Source: Symsagittifera roscoffensis (taxonomy: Eukaryota; Xenacoelomorpha; Acoela; Convolutidae). From it: a DNA stretch of 64,000 nt. The first letter of the stretch is position 1. Each line of letters starts with the position of its first letter. The stretch covers positions 20,868,660 to 20,932,659 of the forward strand of contig NC_087069.1 in NCBI RefSeq assembly GCF_963678635.1. Direction: 5' to 3'. This document shows, one piece after another, positions 18,047 through 31,100 of the stretch. A model generated the notes under the pieces. That model ran no database searches. It was given only the letters and a program-made list of their open reading frames with translations, and was not told where the DNA came from. The translations under genes were made by a program, and so were the position numbers.

Positions 18047-20083
18047 CTTTTTTTGTGCTTTCTGGTATTGTTTCCCGGTAACGCGACATAACCATTTTCT
18101 CAAAAACACGAGAGCGGTTATATATAGCTTTAAAAATCTGCAAGTCGGTGTCAAACTCCCATATTTTGTATAGTTCTGTAGACCAGAGTTGTTGCTTCAA
18201 CCAGAAACTTCATTATGTCGAGACGTTGTACTTCTCCAAACGTGAAAAATATAAAGTCTTCGACAACAGGTGAACCTTCAATGGAAACTCCACAAAAACT
18301 TTTATGATCTTGATTAGACTTTAATTTCAATTCAATAAAGTATGTATTAATGTGAGATTCGAGCTCATTGGGTCCGATCGAGTACATGGTCATTTCGCGG
18401 AAAAGACACAAATGATCTTTCGTTCCTTGTCTCTGCTGGATAAAAGACAGTTCACTCGCGCATGTCCTAGTAAAAGTTTGGGTAAGACAGAGTCTGGGCA
18501 TCCCATTGGGATGTCACTGATAGAAGCAGCAAGGTTAATAACGTTAGAGATCAACTTGAATCTACACTTTTTATTCTGACGTACTTGCGTACTTTGTTCT
18601 ACAATATCAACAATTTCTATTTTCGCTTGGATTGTTATCAAGTCTCATTTAGTCACAACAAATGGGATTTTTTTACACAAAGGACTGTTTTTGTTTGGGC
18701 GTAGAAGTATCGATAATCACCAATCTCGAGTTTTTGAAGATTAAAACCCGCAGCAATATTAATTTTTTGCAGCAGAATCGAGCTTGTTGAAGTTTTCTTC
18801 AAGTTCTTCGTTGATTATTTTAGTATCTAACTCGGATAATTGGATGTTAAGTATCTTTTGTCTCCCATTTTTCATCTCCGTATCCACCAGAAATTTTTGA
18901 TACCCACTCATCTCATCTTTGAGTTTCTCTCCATCCTACCCTTCCTCCTCCACTATTTTGTTAAGGTCAGCCACCGCATCACTGGGTTTCTGTTGCTTAG
19001 CTCCATGTTTTTTTCTACGATTTTGTTGGAGAGAGCAGGAGTTTGGGAGCTCTTGCTCCCGAGGAGAACAAACCACCGACTGCTTGGAACTTGATGAATC
19101 AAGCTTCTTAGCCATAAGATAGTTCATTTCTTGCTGATTGCAAATAATATACTACAATCATGGCCATAAACATCTTTTTTGTTCATCAATTTTGATGTCG
19201 AGCTGCGTGCTGGCGAGCTTACATTTTTCCTCAATCCTCTCATTTGATTCGACTATTCTCGTTTCTATTATGATCAAGTAACTTAGAAAATTTTTTCAAT
19301 CAAAGAATTTATTTCAAACCGAGTATTGAATATCAAATCTTTCCACTTTCTGCTTAATTACACTTGACAAGAAAAGAATGCTTGAAACTGACCATATATG
19401 ATAAAATTTCGAAAACTCTTGCTACTCCCTATCCGATTCCCAAATTTGTCAAAAAATCCCAGTAAAATTCATGTTCCTCGACTTTTGAAAGATTTTAAAA
19501 TATCAAAACCCTGTTTGATTAGATTTGGAACAAGATTTCCAAAACTTTGATTTGAAAAAATCATCCATTTCCAGCTATTTTTTCAAGTTTAAATCAAAAT
19601 AAATAAATTTGGCTATCTAATTAAAAATCAGCAACTTCTCATTGATTAAACGCAAAACTTTTGGTTTAGTTGATAAAAAATGTTGCAGAAAACCTACTTT
19701 CATTATTTTTTTTGCTTCTTATACCGGCAAATTTTCTTTTTTACAAATTTAAGAAAATTATTTCCTTATAAGGTGAAACTTTCTCTGATTGGATACGACA
19801 ATCTAAGATAATGATAGAATTGAACAATTTTCTGATCGGTTAAATCCACACATTTGAGTTGAGGGCCCCTCTCATTCTTTTTCCTAATTAAGTATTAATA
19901 CTTTTTCAACCTAATTACGGTCAACTAGCTCTTTTCTCAGCTCTTAATCAGTCATAGTTCTGGTGTTATCTGATCACTTCTCATTCTAACCTATATTTCA
20001 ATTTGATCTTCTCCGCTCAGAACAACATAATCAAGTATATGGTCAAAATTTTAACAGAATTGATAACAGTCAAGGTGCTCGAG

Positions 20084-20428
20084 TCAGTCTCTGGGAGTTT
20101 TTTGGCTCAAATGCATGTCCCATTTCAAGTGTTGCTCATGCTCGAGACCATGAGAACATTTTTCAACGAACATCATTTGCAATGAGTTCACATCAACAAG
20201 GATTAGCTTGTAACGATTGGAGTGAAGTCGCACAATGCAGAACAAGTTGGGATAAGCTATAGCGAGGTTATTGACTCCAGATATGTGGCTCAAACTGTGA
20301 ACAACTACTCCGCTCGTTGCGGAAGAGGTAGAAATTTTCATTAAAAGTTTGTCAAATAGTTTTCCACGCGGAATAGAAAAAATGTTTTTTGTAATTTGTA
20401 AATCAATCCATGAGAACTTTTTATACAT
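20084..20428 (-). CDS. Weak 114-codon minus-strand frame
   Basis: The frame starts at an ATG and its middle part is more protein-like than its surroundings (SGVVVHSLSHISGVNNLAIA, then NRYKLILVDVNSLQ), with a Cys/His-containing end (CSHGLEHEQHLKWDMH). It might be an exon or a remnant on the same strand as the broken coding stretch to its left. No family is recognised. Confidence 0.25.
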   Translation of the reverse strand: MYKKFSWIDLQITKNIFSIPRGKLFDKLLMKISTSSATSGVVVHSLSHISGVNNLAIAYPNLFCIVRLHSNRYKLILVDVNSLQMMFVEKCSHGLEHEQHLKWDMHLSQKTPRD

Positions 20429-21519
20429 TATAAAAGAAATTAAAGCAATTTGAGTATCTTATAATTAATTTCACAATTTTTACTGCACATCTAATAAGAA
20501 AAAGTCTTTACAATTTTGTACAAAAGACAAAAAATTCATAATACCTGTTGCATCTTGCATATTAAAAAACTTTTCACCGTATTTTTAGCACACATATTTG
20601 TAAAATCAAAGAAAATTTTGCATTTTGACTGCACTGTTAAAAATTGAAGTATGTAAAGTTATTTAGTTTAAAACTGGTCGTTACAAACCCCATTTGAGGC
20701 ATGTGTGTAAATCAAAATTATCAGAAAAACAATGTAAAAAGATCAAATTAGGACCCGAATTCATAATAATCGAAATTGTTTAAGCAATTTCCTTACAAGT
20801 TTTGCATAAAAAAGTTTGCGTGTTTCAATTTTACATTAAAAAAACTATGTTTTTGCATATAGTTTTAAAAATCCATGAAAAACTTGCAACATATATTGCA
20901 AATTGTAAGAAACTAAATTGAACTTTTGCAAAATTGTTATGAAAAAGAAATCAATTTCGTTATCTCGCAAAAACTTCGGTGAGTTTTTGCTCAATTGTTA
21001 GAAATGACATAAATTTTGCTTTTTGAAAAAAATTTTCTTTGAAATTCAGTTTAGTTTGACCATATTTTTATCTGCAAAAAAAAACAATTCTTATTAGAAA
21101 TATTAACACGCTCACTATTTACAGAACCATAACCATCAATGAAACAATCAACAGTTTTCAACAGATCAGATTGGTACTTCGAGTTTTGAATTTTTCAAAT
21201 CATTTCCAAAAACAGTGATTTCAAAATTTGGGTAGACGCAACCTTCCGGACAGAGTTTATTTGATGTCTTCCAACTTTTTTCCGTAGTAGACAATTTTTT
21301 GCATCTCGGTGTTTCTGGTAGACGATCCTAGTAGACGATTTTTCTGGTTTTCTTCAGTTTAATTTGTTTTTGACTGCTCAGTTCAAATGATTGAGTACTT
21401 CACCTCTTGACAAATTAATTCTGGAGTTAAATCTGTTTTGTACAAAGATTATAAACAGTCAACGATTCGATAAGTGGAATAATATTTATCTAATCTTTGC
21501 AAATTTTAATCAATTAAAA

Positions 21520-21753
21520 CTATGTAGAATTTGAAACTTTCCACTGAGCAAAGCCAAGAGTGGTTAGATATACAGTTGACATGAGAAACGAAGAATTTTT
21601 CCTTAAAGCTTTCAGAGACCGAAGTATAAATAAATTTTGCATTGTAACATGAATAAAGGTTGGGATATGCTTGAATCTTAACAGGCCATTACCGTTCATC
21701 TGTTGAAAATGATTTTTATCTACAATAAATTGCTTATTAAGTAGTTCTAGCAC
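21520..21753 (-). CDS. Weak 77-codon minus-strand frame
   Basis: A frame with varied amino-acid use (NKQFIVDKNHFQQMNGNGLL) in AT-rich DNA. It may be part of the same broken minus-strand coding material further left, or chance. No homology is recognised. Confidence 0.18.
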   Translation of the reverse strand: MLELLNKQFIVDKNHFQQMNGNGLLRFKHIPTFIHVTMQNLFILRSLKALRKNSSFLMSTVYLTTLGFAQWKVSNST

Positions 21754-22028
21754 CTACACAAGGTCGATGTTTGGATGATTATCTACTCACGATATCACAT
21801 AAGGAAATCAGTGTGAACCATTCACTTTTTCTATTCTCAATCATTTTCCAAACACCAATAATTTCAAGTATTTTCTACTGATCAGTTTGCTCTGAGTCTC
21901 AAAAAAATGTCTTCAAAAAAGATATTTTTCCCAAACACTTTGATTTTGCAAGAATTCAAGAAAATGGGAGAATTTGTTTGTCCTAAAAACACTAGAACGA
22001 AAAAATTCACTTTTAACCTTGCTTCTCA

Positions 22029-22310
22029 TTGCTAAAAAAACGAAGCGGGTCAAATCGAAAAATCGCAGTAAGTCTATCTTGCAGAAAAAGAAGGAGAAAA
22101 GAAATCAGCAAAACGGAACACTGTTATTCACCGTGCTGGAAACCTTGGACTCGTTCCTGTATTGAAACCCCAAACTGTCAAAGATTCAACTATGCAGCAG
22201 GAACTTGCGAACTGCCATGCGGTGTACGACAAATCAACAAACAACAATGTTTCCGTTATACTACTCTAATCGATCAAGCAGGGTTATCTTGCACGATCAT
22301 GCAAGGTTAA
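22029..22310 (+). CDS. Short Cys-rich frame
   Basis: The 93-codon frame encodes a Lys/Arg-rich start and then a run with regularly placed Cys (CYSPCWKPWTRSC, CQRFNYAAGTCELPC). Eight or more Cys in about 60 residues is unusual in an AT-rich stretch and recalls secreted disulfide-rich domains. No signal peptide precedes it in frame. It may be one exon of a larger gene or a remnant. Confidence 0.3.
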   Translation: MLKKRSGSNRKIAVSLSCRKRRRKEISKTEHCYSPCWKPWTRSCIETPNCQRFNYAAGTCELPCGVRQINKQQCFRYTTLIDQAGLSCTIMQG

Positions 22311-22382
22311 TGCAAATCAAGGTTATCTTGCAAGCTCTTGTAAGATGCAGGTCATCTTACATGACTTTGCAAAACAATTACA

Positions 22383-22422
22383 GCATAACTTCGCATAATG
22401 TCGCATAATTTCGCATAAACTT
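22383..22422. repeat. Four 10-bp tandem units (GCATAAnnTC)
   Basis: GCATAACTTC, GCATAATGTC, GCATAATTTC and GCATAAACTT follow each other with an exact 10-base period, close to one helical turn. Related GCAAG/GCAAA words precede them from about 22,300. Confidence 0.7.
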
Positions 22423-23735
22423 GATCTGAGCGCCAGAAAAAAAGTTATGGAGATCCAATTTGACTAGAGTCACAACGAATTATATTCTTAAATTCGGATA
22501 AAAAATTTGGAACGATTAATTTCTAACATTGATCATATAAAAGCTCAGGTTTCAACATTTGCAATCAATACAGTTTCAGGCTCTGGTTATAATTTTTTGC
22601 ATTTCAAAATAAGATTTTCATAGGCATAACTTTTTTTAATTGAACTAATTCATCTAGTTTTGCAAATTTTAAAATTTACTCTTTCGTTTCTAATATCAGA
22701 GTTTGGCTCATTAGAGTTACTTAGCTTGATTGTATGCTTCATTGTATGCTTCATTCACATAAAGCTGTTAAATAATTATGGTTATGTTACTATGACGTTA
22801 CATTTTCTAGTTTCTCTTTTGTTAATTTGTTTAAGATTTAAAATTTTACCACTCAGTACTGATTTTACTTTCTTTGTAACCGAAAGCTATAAGTTGTTTT
22901 CACGCTTAAAGCAGTTTTTCTCTCAAAAACAAAACTTTTACAGATCTTGCTAACAAAAAGTAATCTTTAAAGGAGGTTGTTTTGAAAGATTTTGCCAGAA
23001 CATTGAAAGAGATCTTTTAAGAGATGCATCGTCTTTAAAACATTCATGCAAGAAAACTTCCCCTACGAAAGGCTGCATAAGTCTAGCATAAGAAAATTAA
23101 GGAATTCATTGTTGGCTTTCTTAGCTATCTTGAACTCAATGACCCTGTCTCGAAACAAAATTAATCCTTGTACAGTTTAATCAGCATCAACCGTGTATCC
23201 AGTTTAAGTTCATCCGTGTGCACAAATATCTGTTATATTCTACATACAATCTAAACTTTATCGAGTAAAATTAACCGACAAGTTATTGTGTGATGCAAGA
23301 AAACTTTGTAAAACACACATTTTTTCAGTTCATCAAAAATTTTCACAAGACAAAAAAATAGCCGAGTGCTGAAAAATTGATTGAAAAATCCAATGTTGCA
23401 AAAAAAAAAATTTGAATCATTGTCATGGGTTTCCATCAAATCGAATTTTAATTTCAAATATAAAATGATTTTCAGAAGACCATTCTGAGGACTAAAAAAA
23501 CAATATACAAGCGAGATTAGAATTCTTTTTTTTTTCAAACCTTACGCTTTTTAATCTAGCACTCAAATTTAGTTTTTATCATTTTAATATACTTGTTTTC
23601 ATTGTAGTCATTCATTGTTGGTTCGAATGCAAGAAATTGAAACTTTCATTCATCAAAGTAAATTGCAAAAGTTTGAGGACTAAGTTGTGCAAAACTTGTT
23701 TCAATTAGTCGCCTAACATATACAATTTTGAAATT

Positions 23736-26700
23736 AGCCTGTCCCAGCTCAATAGAATTTACTCGCCTATATTTTACCCACAAAATGTGCTGCTTCCTCT
23801 GATCAGGAGGCACATTAATTGCTATATAAAAACTGACATCGAAAGAAAACACAGAAAAAATGTGCCTAAATAGCAATTTTAAACAAGTAAAAAATTAACA
23901 TCTTTAAAAGGGGTGAGTGTGTTCATATCGTCCCCGGCGTTGCTTCTCGTCTCACATTAGATGTGAAACTTTTAAAGATGCCACTATATCTCCGCACAGG
24001 GTAACAAAAATACCCGCATTTAAGAAAAGTGAAAACAAATCGATTATAATGGATATCGTGGTCTATAATCTTGTGAATATAATCGATTCCCATGTTACTT
24101 TCAGACAACAAAATTGGACTAAAAATGGGAACAAAAATGGGGCCAAAACGAAAAACATTATAATTCTATTTGAATCCATTGTAATGGACTTTATAATAAG
24201 TAGGAAATCACATTATATGGATTTTTTTCCACTTTATTTTTGTTTCGCGCGTTGTGCAAAATCACATAAAAATTAGGAAATCACATTAAAATGGATTTTT
24301 TTCCACTTTGTTTTTGTTTCGCGCGTTGTGCAAAAAAGCCTGTCCCAGCTCAACAGAATTTACTCGCCTTTTTTTTACCCATAAAATGTGCTGCTTCCTC
24401 TGATCAGGGGGCACATTAATTGCTAACATAAAAACTGACACCGAAAGAAAATACAGAAATTTGCGCCTAAACAGCATTTTTAAACAAGTAAAAAATTAAC
24501 ATCTTTAAAAGGGGTGAGTGTGTTCATATCGTCCCCGGCGTTGCTTCTCGTCTCACATTCTCGTCTCACAAACTACGGTTATAATGTAGTTTCGTGGTCT
24601 ATAATTTTGTAAATATAATCGATTCACCACTTTTAAAAAAATTAACATCTTTAAAAGGAGTGAGTGTGTTCTCATCGTCCCTGGCATTGCTTCTCGTCTC
24701 ACATTAGATGTGAAACTTTTAGAGATGCGACTAAATCTCCGCAGAAGGTAAAAAAAACACCCGCATTTAAGAAAAAGGAAAACAAATCTATTATAATGGA
24801 TTTTCGTGGTCTATAATCTTGTAAATATAATCGATTCCCATGTTACTTTCAGACAACAAAAATGGACTAAAAATGGTAACAAAAATGGGGCCAAAACGTA
24901 AAGCATTATTATTCAATTTGAATCCATTATAATGGACTTTATAATAAGTAGGAAGTCACATTAAAATGGATTTTTTCCACTTTATTTTTGTTTCGCGCAT
25001 TGTGAAAAGTCACATTAAAAGTAGAAAATCACATTAAAATGGATTTTTTTCCACTTTGATTTTCGTGGTCTATAATGTTGTAAATATAATCGATTCCCAT
25101 GTTACTTTCAGAAAACAAAATTTGACTAAAAATGGGAACAAAAATGGGGCCAAAACAAAAAGCAATATAATTCATTTTGAATCCATTATAATGGACTTTA
25201 TAATAAGTAGGAAGTCACATTAAAATGGATTTTTTCCACTTTTTTTTCGTTTCGCGCATTGTGAAAAATCACATTGAAAGTAGAAAATCACATTAAAATG
25301 GATTTTTTTCCACTTTATTTTTTGCGCGTTGTGCAAAAAAGCCTTTCCCAGCTCAATAGAATTTACTCGCCAATTTTTTTACCCACAAAATGTGCTGCTT
25401 CCTCTGATCAGGAGGCACATTAATTGCTTTATCAAAACTTACATCGACAGAAAATACAGAAATTTGTTGCCTTAATAGCAATTTTAAACAAGTAAAAGAG
25501 TAACATCTTTAAAAGAGGTGAGTGTGTTCATATCGTCCCCGGCGTTGCTTCTCGTCTCACATTAGATGTGAAACTTTTAATGATGCGACTAAATCTCTGC
25601 AGAAGGTAACAAAAACACCCGCATTTAAGAAAAGTGAAAACAAATCGATTCTAACGGAATTTAGTGGTCTATAACTTTGTAAAAATAATCGATTCACCCC
25701 TTTTAAAAAATTAACATCTTTGAAAGGGGTGAGTGTGTTCTTATCGTCCCCGGCATTGCTTCTCGTCTCACATTAGATGTGAAACTTTTAAAGATGCCAC
25801 TAAATCTCCGCAGAAGGTAAAAAACACCCGCATTTAAGAAAAGTGAAAACAAATCGATTATAATGGATTTTCGTGGCCTATAATCTTGTGAATATAATCG
25901 ATTCCCATGTTACTTTCAGACACCAAGATTCGACTAAAAATGGGAACAAAAATGGGGCCAAAACGAAAAGCATTATAATTCATTTTGAATGCAATGTAAT
26001 GGACTTTATAATAAGTAGGAAATCACCTTAATATGGATTTTTTTCCACTTTACTTTTGTTTCGCGCATTGTGCAAAATCACCCTAAAAGTAGAAAATCAC
26101 ATTAAAATGGATTTGTTTCCACTTTGTTTTTCGCGCGTTGTGCAAAAAAGCCTTTCCCAGCTCATTAGAATTTAATCGCCTATTTTTTTACCCACAAAAT
26201 GTGCTGCTTCCTCTGATCAGGAGGCACATTAATTGCTATATAAAAACTGATATCGAAAGAAAATACAGAAATTTGTTGCCTAAATAGCAACTTTAAACAA
26301 GTGAAAGATTAATGTCATTAAAAGGGGTGAGTGTGTTCATATCGTCCCCGGCGTTGCTTCTCGTCTCACATTAGATGTGAAACTTTCAAAGATGCAACTA
26401 AATCTCCATAGAGGGTAACAAAAACACCCGCATTTAAGAAAAGTGAAAACCAATTGATTATAATGGATTTTCATGGTATATATTGTTGTAAATATAATCG
26501 ATTCATCCCTTTTAAAAAATTAACATCTTTGAAAGGGGTGAGTGAGTTCTTATCGTCCCCGGCCTTGCTTCTCGTCTCACATCAGATGTGAACTTTTTAA
26601 AGATGCGACTAAATCTCCGCAGAAGGTAAAAAAACACCCGCATTTAAGAAAAGTGAAAACAAATCAATTATAATGTAGTTTCGTGGTCTATAATTTTGTA

Positions 26701-28107
26701 AATATAATCGATTCACCACTTTTAAAAAATAAACATCTTTAAAAGGGGTGAGTGTGTTCTCATCGTCCCTGGCATTGCTTCTCGTCTCAAATTAGATGTG
26801 AAATTTTTAGAGATGCGACTAAATCTCCGCAGAAGGTAAAAAACACCCGCATGTAAGAAAAAGGAAAACAAATCGATTATAATGGATTTTCGTGGTCTAT
26901 AATCTTGTAAATATAATCGATTCCCATGTTACTTTCAGACAACAAAAATGAACTAAAAATGGTAACAAAAATGGGGCCAAAACGTAAAGCATTATGATTC
27001 ATTTTGAATCCATTATAATAGACTTTATAATAAGTAGGAAGTCACATTAAAAAGGATTTTTTCCACTTTTTTTTTTCGTTTCGCGCATTGTGAAAAATCA
27101 CATTGAAAGTAGAAAATCACATTAAAATGGATTTTTTTCCACTTTATTTTTTGCGCGTTGTGCAAAAAAGCCTTTCCCAGCTCAATAGAATTTACTCGCC
27201 AATTTTTTTACCCACAAAATGTGCTGCTTCCTCTGATCAGGAGGCACATTCATTGCTTTATCAAAACTTACATCGAAAGAAAATACAGAAATTTGTTGCC
27301 TTAATAGCAATTTTAAACAAGTAAAAGAGTAACATCTTTAAAAGAGGTGAGTATGTTCATATCGTCCCCGGCGTTGCTTCTCGTCTCACATTAGATGTGA
27401 AACTTTTAATGATGCGACCAAATCTCTGCAGAAGGTAACAAAAACACCCGCATTTAAGAAAAGTGAAAACAAATCGATTCTAAAGGAGTTTAGTGGTCTA
27501 TAATTTTGTAAAAATAATCGATTCACCCCTTTTAAAAAATTAACATCTTTGAAAGGGGTGAGTGTGTTCTTATCGTCCCCGGCATTGCTTCTCGTCTCAC
27601 ATTAGATGTGAAACTTTTCAAGATGCCACTAAATCTCCGCAGAAGGTAAAAAACACCCGCATTTAAGAAAAGTGAAAACAAATCGATTATAATGGATTTT
27701 CGTGGTCTATAATCTTGTGAATATAATCGATTCCCATGTTACTTTCAGACACCAAAATTCGACTAAAAATGGGAACAAAAATGGGGCCAAAACGAAAAGC
27801 ATTATAATTCATTTTGAATCCATTATAATGGACTTTATAATAAGTAGGAAGTCACATTAAAATGGATTTTTTCCACTTTTTTTTTCGTTTCGCGCATTGT
27901 GAAAAATCACATTGAAAGTAGAAAATCACATTAAAATGGATTTTTTTCCACTTTATTTTTTGCGCGTTGTGCGAAAAAGCCTTTCCCAGCTCAATAGAAT
28001 TTACTCGCCAATTTTTTTACCCACAAAATGTGCTGCTTCCTCTGATCAGGAGGCACATTAATTGCTTTATCAAAACTTACATCGAAAGAAAATACAGAAA
28101 TTTGTTG
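23736..28107. repeat. Left flank of the array, irregular units outside the higher-order repeat
   Basis: Units here vary more in length (steps of about 601, 1,003, 808, 1,019 and 809) and composition than further right. The first unit has ACAGAAAAAATGTGCC where others have ACAGAAATTTGTTGCC. The unit at 24,388-25,391 includes a partial second B segment and the local doubling CTCGTCTCACATTCTCGTCTCAC near 24,546. This fits an array edge that is homogenised less often. Confidence 0.7.
26310..27329. repeat. Example of a three-A unit (A-A-A-B)
   Basis: A parts begin at 26,310, 26,521 and 26,731, each about 210 bp, followed by one B part up to 27,329. The total of 1,020 bp shows that unit length changes in steps of one A part. 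Confidence 0.85.
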
Positions 28108-31100
28108 CCTTAATAGCAATTTTAAACAAGTAAAAGAGTAACATCTTTAAAAGAGTTGAGTGTGTTCATATCGTCGCCGGCGTTGCTTCTCGTCTCACAT
28201 TAGATGTGAAACTTTTAATGATGCGACCAAATCTCTGCAGAAGGTAACAAAAACACCCGCATTTAAGAAAAGTGAAAACAAATCGATTCTAAAGGAGTTT
28301 AGTGGTCTATAATTTTGTAAAAATAGTCGATTCACCCCTTTTAAAAAATTAACATCTTTGAAAGGGGTGAGTGAGTTCTTATCGTCCCCGGCCTTGCTTC
28401 TCGTCTCACATTAGATGTGAATTTTTTAAAGATGCGACTAAATCTCCGCAGAAGGTAAAAAAACACCCGCATTTAAGAAAAGTGAAAACAAATCGATTAT
28501 AATGGATTTTCGTGGTCTATAATCTTGTGAATATAATCGATTCCCATGTTACTTTCAGACACCAAAATTCGACTAAAAATGGGAACAAAAATGGGGCCAA
28601 AACGAAAAGCATTATAATTCATTTTGAATCCATTGTAATGGACTTTATAATAAGTAGGAAATCACCTTAATATGGATTTTTTTCCACTTTATTTTTGTTT
28701 CGCGCATTGTGCAAAATCACATTAAGAGTAGAAAATCACATTAAATTGAATTTTTTTCCACTTTGTTTTTCGCGCGTTGTGCAAAAAAGCCTTTCCCAGC
28801 TCAATAGAATTTACTCGCCAATTTTTTTACCCACAAAATGTGCTGCTTCCTCTGATCAGGAGGCACATTAATTGCTTTATAAAAACTTACATCGAAAGAA
28901 AATACAGAAATTTGTTGCCTAAATAGCAATTTTAAACAAGTGAAAGATTAATATCTTTAAAAGGGGTGAGTGTGTTCATATCGTCCCCGGCGTTGCTTCT
29001 CGTCTCACATTAGATGTGAAACTTTCAAAGATGCGACTAAACCTCCACAGAGGGTAACAAAAACACCCGCATTTAAGAAAAGTGAAAACCAATCGATTAT
29101 AATGGATTTTCATGGTATATATTGTTGTAAATATAGTCGATTCATCCCTTTTAAAAAATTAACATCTTTGAAAGGGGTGAGTGTGTCTTATTGTCCACGA
29201 CCTTGCTTCTCGTCTCACATTAGATGTGAAAGTTTTAAAAATGCGACTAAATCTCCGCAGAAGGTAAAAAAACACGCGCATTTAAGAAAAGTGAAAACAA
29301 TTCGATTATAATGGATTTTCGTGGTCTATAATTTTGTGAATATAATCGATTCCCATGTTACTTTCAGACACCAAAATTGGACTAAAAATGGGAACAAAAA
29401 TGGGGCCAAAACGGAAAAGCATTATAATTCATTTTGAATCCATTGTAATGGACTTTATAGTAAATAGGAAATCACATTAATATGGATTTTTTTCCACTTT
29501 ACTTTTGTTTCGCGCATTGTGCAAAATCACATTAAAAGTAGAAAATCACATTAAAATGGATTTTTTTTCCACTTTGTTTTTCGCGCGTTGTGCAAAAAGC
29601 CTTTCCCAGCTCAAAAGAATTTACTCGCCTATTTTTTTACCCACAAAATGTGCTGCTTCCTCTGATCAGGAGGCACATTAATTGCTATATATAAACTGAC
29701 ATAGAAAGAAAATACAGAAATTTGTTGCTTCAATAGGAATTTTAAACAAGTGAAAGATTAATTTCTTTAAAAGGGGTGAGTGTGTTCATATCGTCCCCGG
29801 CGTTGTTTCTCGTCTCACATTAGATGTGAAAGTTTTAAAAATGCGACTAAATCTCCGCAGAAGGTAAAAAAACACCCGCATTTAAGAAAAGTGAAAACAA
29901 ATCGATTATAATGGATTTTCGTGGTCTATAATCTTGTGAATATAATCGATTCCCATGTTACTTTCAGACACCAAAATTGGACTAAAAATGGGAACAAAAA
30001 TGGGGCCAAAACGGAAAAGCGTTATAATTCATTTTGAATCCATTGTAATGGACTTTATAATAAGTAGGAAATCACATTAATATGGATTTTTTTCCACTTT
30101 ACTTTTGTTTCGCGCATTGTGCAAAATCACATTAAAAGTAGAAAATCACATTAAAATGGATTTTTTTCGACTTTGTTTTTCGCGCGTTGTGCAAAAAAGC
30201 CTCTCCCAGCTCAAAAGAATTTACTCGCCTATTTTTTTACCCACAAAATGTGCTGCTTCCTCTGATCAGGAGGCACATTAATTGCTATATATAAACTGAC
30301 ATAGAAAGAAAATACAGAAATTTGTTGCTTCAATAGGAATTTTAAACAAGTAAAAAAGTAACATCTTTGAAAGGGGTGAGTGTGTTCTTATTGTACACGG
30401 CCTTGCTTCTCGTCTCACATTAGATGTGAAAGTTTTAAAAATGCGACTAAATCTCCGCAGAAGGTAAAAAAACACCCGCATTTAAGAAAAGTGAAAACAA
30501 ATCGATTATAATGGATTTTCGTGGTCTATAGTCTTGTAAAAATAATCGATTTCCATGTTACTTTCAGGCACCAAAATTGGACTAAAAATGGGAACAAAAA
30601 TGGGGCCAAAACGAAAAGAATTATAATTCATTTTGAATCCATTGTAATGGACTTTATAATAAGTAGGAAATCACATTAAAAAGGATTTTTTTTCCACTTT
30701 ATTTTTGTTTCGCGCGTTGTGCAAAATCACATTAAAAAGAGAAAATCACATTAAATTGGTTTTTTTTCCACTTTGTTTTTCACGCGTTGTGCAAAAAAAG
30801 CCTTTCCCAGCTCAATAGAATTTACTCGCCTATTTTTTTACCCACAAAATGTGCTGCTTCCTCTGATGAGGAGGCACATTAATTGCTATATAAAACTGAT
30901 ATCGGAAAAAAAATACATAAATTTGTTGCCTAAATAGAAATTTTAAACAAGTGAAAGATTAGCATCTGTAAAAGGGGTGAGTGTGTTCATATCGTCCCCG
31001 GCGTTGCTTCTCGTCTCACATTAGATGTGAAAGTTTTAAAGATGCGACTAAATCTCCGCAGAAGGTATAAAAACACCCGCATTTCAGAAAAGTGAAAACA

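Larger units (their letters stand above)
16304..19275 (-). pseudogene. Broken minus-strand coding remnant, family unknown
   Basis: Reading right to left on the minus strand, protein-like pieces follow each other: Glu/Lys-rich helical segments near 19,260-18,750 (ERIEEKCKLASTQLDIKIDE; LNIQLSELDTKIINEELEEN), a mixed segment near 18,640-18,390 (NVINLAASISDIPMGCPDSV), segments near 18,500-17,910, and C-terminal pieces near 16,860-16,700 (CDVHKIEELEIDIDSFHQPL) and 16,450-16,304 (DVNLIFTNRGIRTVSLMVTT), ending at TGA 16,306-16,304. No long frame remains and several breaks are present, although some gaps might be introns. A Cys-containing block is present twice (see the tandem repeat at 17,440-18,046). 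Whether this was a host gene or a mobile-element gene is open. Confidence 0.45.
19276..23735. other. AT-rich spacer before the satellite, mostly without recognised content
   Basis: No strong gene is visible. Words such as TTTTGCA and TTGCAAA recur from about 20,450 to 21,100. Three weak open frames are listed separately. Nothing resembling an RNA gene was found. Confidence 0.4.
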
